NCBI RefSeq assembly: GCF_014649375.1
Contig: NZ_BMSX01000034.1
Coordinates: 22,601-86,600, forward strand
Length of the DNA: 64,000 nucleotides
Direction: 5' to 3'
DNA from: Streptomyces aurantiogriseus
GTDB taxonomy: Bacteria; Actinomycetota; Actinomycetes; Streptomycetales; Streptomycetaceae
Shown in pieces: positions 62,670 through 64,000 of this stretch (positions are counted from its first letter, which is position 1; the number at the start of each line of letters is the position of its first letter). Both the position numbers and the translations under genes were made by a program. Below the pieces are notes generated by a model that ran no database searches, had not been told where the DNA came from, and worked only from the letters and a program-made list of their open reading frames with translations.

Positions 62670-62690
62670 TGAAAATGAATTCCATTAACA
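62670..62690. promoter_or_regulatory. Zur box between rpmG2 and rpmB2
   Basis: TGAAAATGAATTCCATTAACA is an imperfect palindrome close to the Streptomyces Zur consensus (TGAAAATGATTTTCA-like), in a 62-bp divergent promoter region that is strikingly AT-rich. Zn-loaded Zur would repress both directions. Confidence 0.85.
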
Positions 62691-62718
62691 CTACGGCTCG
62701 AGGAGAGGTACGTCACCC

Positions 62719-62955
62719 GTGTCCGCGCACTGCATGCTGACCGGCGCCCAGCCCGGCTTCGGCAACCGCATCTCCCACTCCCACCGGCGGACGTCCCGCC
62801 GCTTCGACCCCAACATCCAGACCAAGCGCTACTGGCTGCCGAGCGAGGGCCGTCACGTCCGGCTGCGGCTGAGCGCGAAGGGGATCAGGACCGTCGACGC
62901 GATCGGTGTCGAGGCGGCCGTGGCCCGGATCCGGGCGCGCGGAGTGAAGGTCTGA
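62719..62955 (+). CDS. rpmB2: 50S ribosomal protein L28, zinc-independent paralogue
   Basis: Product of 78 aa: MLTGAQPGFGNRISHSHRRT, RRFDPNIQTKRYWLPSEGRH, and the C-terminal RLRLSAKGIRTVDAIGVE. It lacks the Cys pairs of zinc-type L28, having only one Cys. GTG 62719 with GAGGAGAGG upstream. Head of the plus-strand arm of the Zur cluster. Confidence 0.92.
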   Translation: MSAHCMLTGAQPGFGNRISHSHRRTSRRFDPNIQTKRYWLPSEGRHVRLRLSAKGIRTVDAIGVEAAVARIRARGVKV

Positions 62956-62972
62956 CGGGGCGAGGGGCTGAG

Positions 62973-63278
62973 ATGGCGAAGAAGAGCAAGATCGCGAAGA
63001 ACGAGAAGCGGCAGGAGGTCGTCGCGCGGTACGCGGAGCGGCGGGCCGAGCTGAAGGAGATCATCCGGCGGCCGTCGTCGACGGAGGCGGAACGGCTGGC
63101 GGCGCAGCGGGAGTTGCGCAGGCAGCCACGGGACGCGAGCGCCACGCGCGTGCGCAACCGGGACCAGGTGGACGGGCGGCCACGCGGGTACTTCCGGACG
63201 TTCGGGCTGTCGCGGGTGAGCCTGCGGGAGCAGGCGCACTCCGGGTATCTGCCGGGGGTGCGGAAGTCTTCCTGGTAG
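62973..63278 (+). CDS. rpsN2: 30S ribosomal protein S14, zinc-independent paralogue
   Basis: Product of 101 aa, the long zinc-free S14 form: AKKSKIAKNEKRQEVVARYA, RDASATRVRNRDQVDGRPRG, YFRTFGLSRVSLREQAHSGY. The CxxC pairs of short zinc-type S14 are absent. It follows rpmB2 after 17 nt, so cotranscribed. Two tandem copies of GGTAGGTCACGGGC follow the gene (around 63275-63303). Confidence 0.93.
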   Translation: MAKKSKIAKNEKRQEVVARYAERRAELKEIIRRPSSTEAERLAAQRELRRQPRDASATRVRNRDQVDGRPRGYFRTFGLSRVSLREQAHSGYLPGVRKSSW

Positions 63279-63375
63279 GTCACGGGCTGGTAGGTCACGG
63301 GCCGCCCCCAGGCTTCGTCCGAGGCGTGCTGGTAGCTTGCTGCGGTCCTGTCCGGCTACAGCTTGGGAGCTTGCA

Positions 63376-63888
63376 GTGACTTCGGCGATCTACTCGCGCG
63401 GGGCGTCCCGCCGGACGGTACGGGCCGCCTCCGTGGCCGCCGCGCTGGCGGGCACGCTCGTCCTTGCCGCGTGCAGCGACGACGGCGGCTCCGACGGCGG
63501 CCCCTCGGCCACCCCGAGCACGACGGCGAGCGCGGACACCGGGGGCGGCACCGGCGGGTCCGCGTCGGCGTCCGGCGAGCTGGAGGGCAGCTGGCTGGCC
63601 ACCACGGACGGCAAGGCCGTCGCCCTGGTCATCACCGGTGAGCAGGCCGCCCTCTTCGCGACCGGCGGGACCCTGTGCAACGGGACCGCCGGCGAGGAGG
63701 CGGGCATGCAGATGATCCGCCTCAAGTGCACGACCGGTGAGAAGAACCGTACGGCCGGCATGGTCGACTCCGTCGACACCAAGTCCCTCCAGGTCACCTG
63801 GGAGGGCGGGCTCGGCAAGGAGACGTACACCAAGGCGGAGGGCGGGCAGTGGCCGTCGGGGCTGCCGACGGCGGGGCTGGGGTCGTGA
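63376..63888 (+). CDS. Small lipoprotein, unknown function
   Basis: Product of 170 aa. A basic start (SRGASRRTVR), hydrophobic core and lipobox LAAC with Cys33 as the lipid site are visible. A Ser/Thr/Gly/Ala linker of ~35 residues leads to a beta-rich domain (~68-160: LEGSWLATTDGKAVALVITG, RLKCTTGEKNRTAGMVDSVD). The domain resembles small extracellular beta-barrels of streptomycete lipoproteins, but no function is known. GTG 63376 has GGGAGC upstream. Confidence 0.82.
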   Translation: MTSAIYSRGASRRTVRAASVAAALAGTLVLAACSDDGGSDGGPSATPSTTASADTGGGTGGSASASGELEGSWLATTDGKAVALVITGEQAALFATGGTLCNGTAGEEAGMQMIRLKCTTGEKNRTAGMVDSVDTKSLQVTWEGGLGKETYTKAEGGQWPSGLPTAGLGS

Positions 63889-63923
63889 ACCGTACGTCGC
63901 CGGCCGGACGCCGGCGCCGACCC

Positions 63924-63941
63924 TACGACCAGAAGGTCGTA
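63924..63941. promoter_or_regulatory. Inverted repeat overlapping a possible promoter at the window end
   Basis: TACGACC / GGTCGTA arms with an AGAA loop. TATAAC follows directly (63940-63945), a good -10 for a plus-strand gene beyond the window. It may be an operator or a short terminator-like hairpin; the gene is not in view. Confidence 0.4.
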
Positions 63942-64000
63942 TAACTGGCGCTAACAAAAGCCGTTGATCATGTGACTGTCGGCCTGCCGGATCGTTGGTG

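Overview
The window is a high-GC actinobacterial chromosome segment with GTG/TTG starts, ATGA/GTGA overlaps and few AT-rich stretches. Gene content and order point clearly to Streptomyces: sigE-cseABC, clpC, lsr2, the CoA/NAD operon, nuoD2, the fol genes, ftsH-hpt-tilS, ppa, tipA, and the zinc-independent ribosomal paralogues. As far as I remember, this is the same order as a core region of the S. coelicolor chromosome. I see no insertion sequence, prophage, CRISPR array, tRNA or rRNA.

Layout. (1) 0.2-5.1 kb: mutY, then the cell-envelope stress operon sigE-cseA-cseB-cseC. (2) 5.1-10.3 kb: a VOC-protein/AraC pair, a divergent MFS exporter/TetR pair with an elaborate operator region, a secreted M23 peptidase and a secreted HAD phosphatase. 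(3) 10.4-16.5 kb: clpC with a ClgR-type box, an SCO3374-family gene, lsr2 with a palindrome inside its promoter, a short ArgA-type acetyltransferase, a BlaI-type repressor and two small or hypothetical genes. (4) 16.5-17.2 kb: a gene-free tract of degenerate GC-rich repeats. (5) 17.2-22.7 kb: a tightly overlapped operon DUF2520-panC-nadB-nadC-coaX for CoA and NAD precursors. (6) 22.8-28.2 kb: threonine aldolase, DUF5937/ArsR regulator, TmrB-like ATPase, NarL-type two-component system. (7) 28.3-32.7 kb: a MidA-type methyltransferase convergent with a nuoD paralogue, and two PH-domain membrane proteins. (8) 32.9-37.7 kb: a coiled-coil membrane protein with tandem repeats, an esterase and an MprF-like lysyltransferase with a sigma-E-like promoter. 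(9) 37.8-45.8 kb: folP, NTF2-like gene, folB, folK, DUF3180, folE, ftsH, hpt, tilS, with a candidate structured RNA ahead of folB. (10) 46-52.9 kb: metalloprotease, dacB-type PBP, ppa, ThrE-like exporter, DedA, YbjQ-like gene. (11) 52.9-57.8 kb: tipA with its characteristic promoter, glutamate decarboxylase, PadR, aldehyde dehydrogenase. (12) 58-60 kb: a WhiJ/AbaA-type triad (DUF5753 regulator, anti-sigma-like ATPase, DUF397) in which two genes share an upstream element. (13) 60.8-63.3 kb: a Zur-box-centred divergent cluster of zinc-free ribosomal proteins and a CobW-family protein with degenerate GTPase motifs. (14) A lipoprotein gene closes the window.

The most interesting signals are the shared upstream element of the WhiJ/AbaA-type triad, the structured leader before folB, the degenerate CobW protein in the zinc-starvation cluster, the MidA/nuoD pair, TipA lacking Cys214, and the sigma-E-like promoter that may tie mprF to the sigE operon in the same window.
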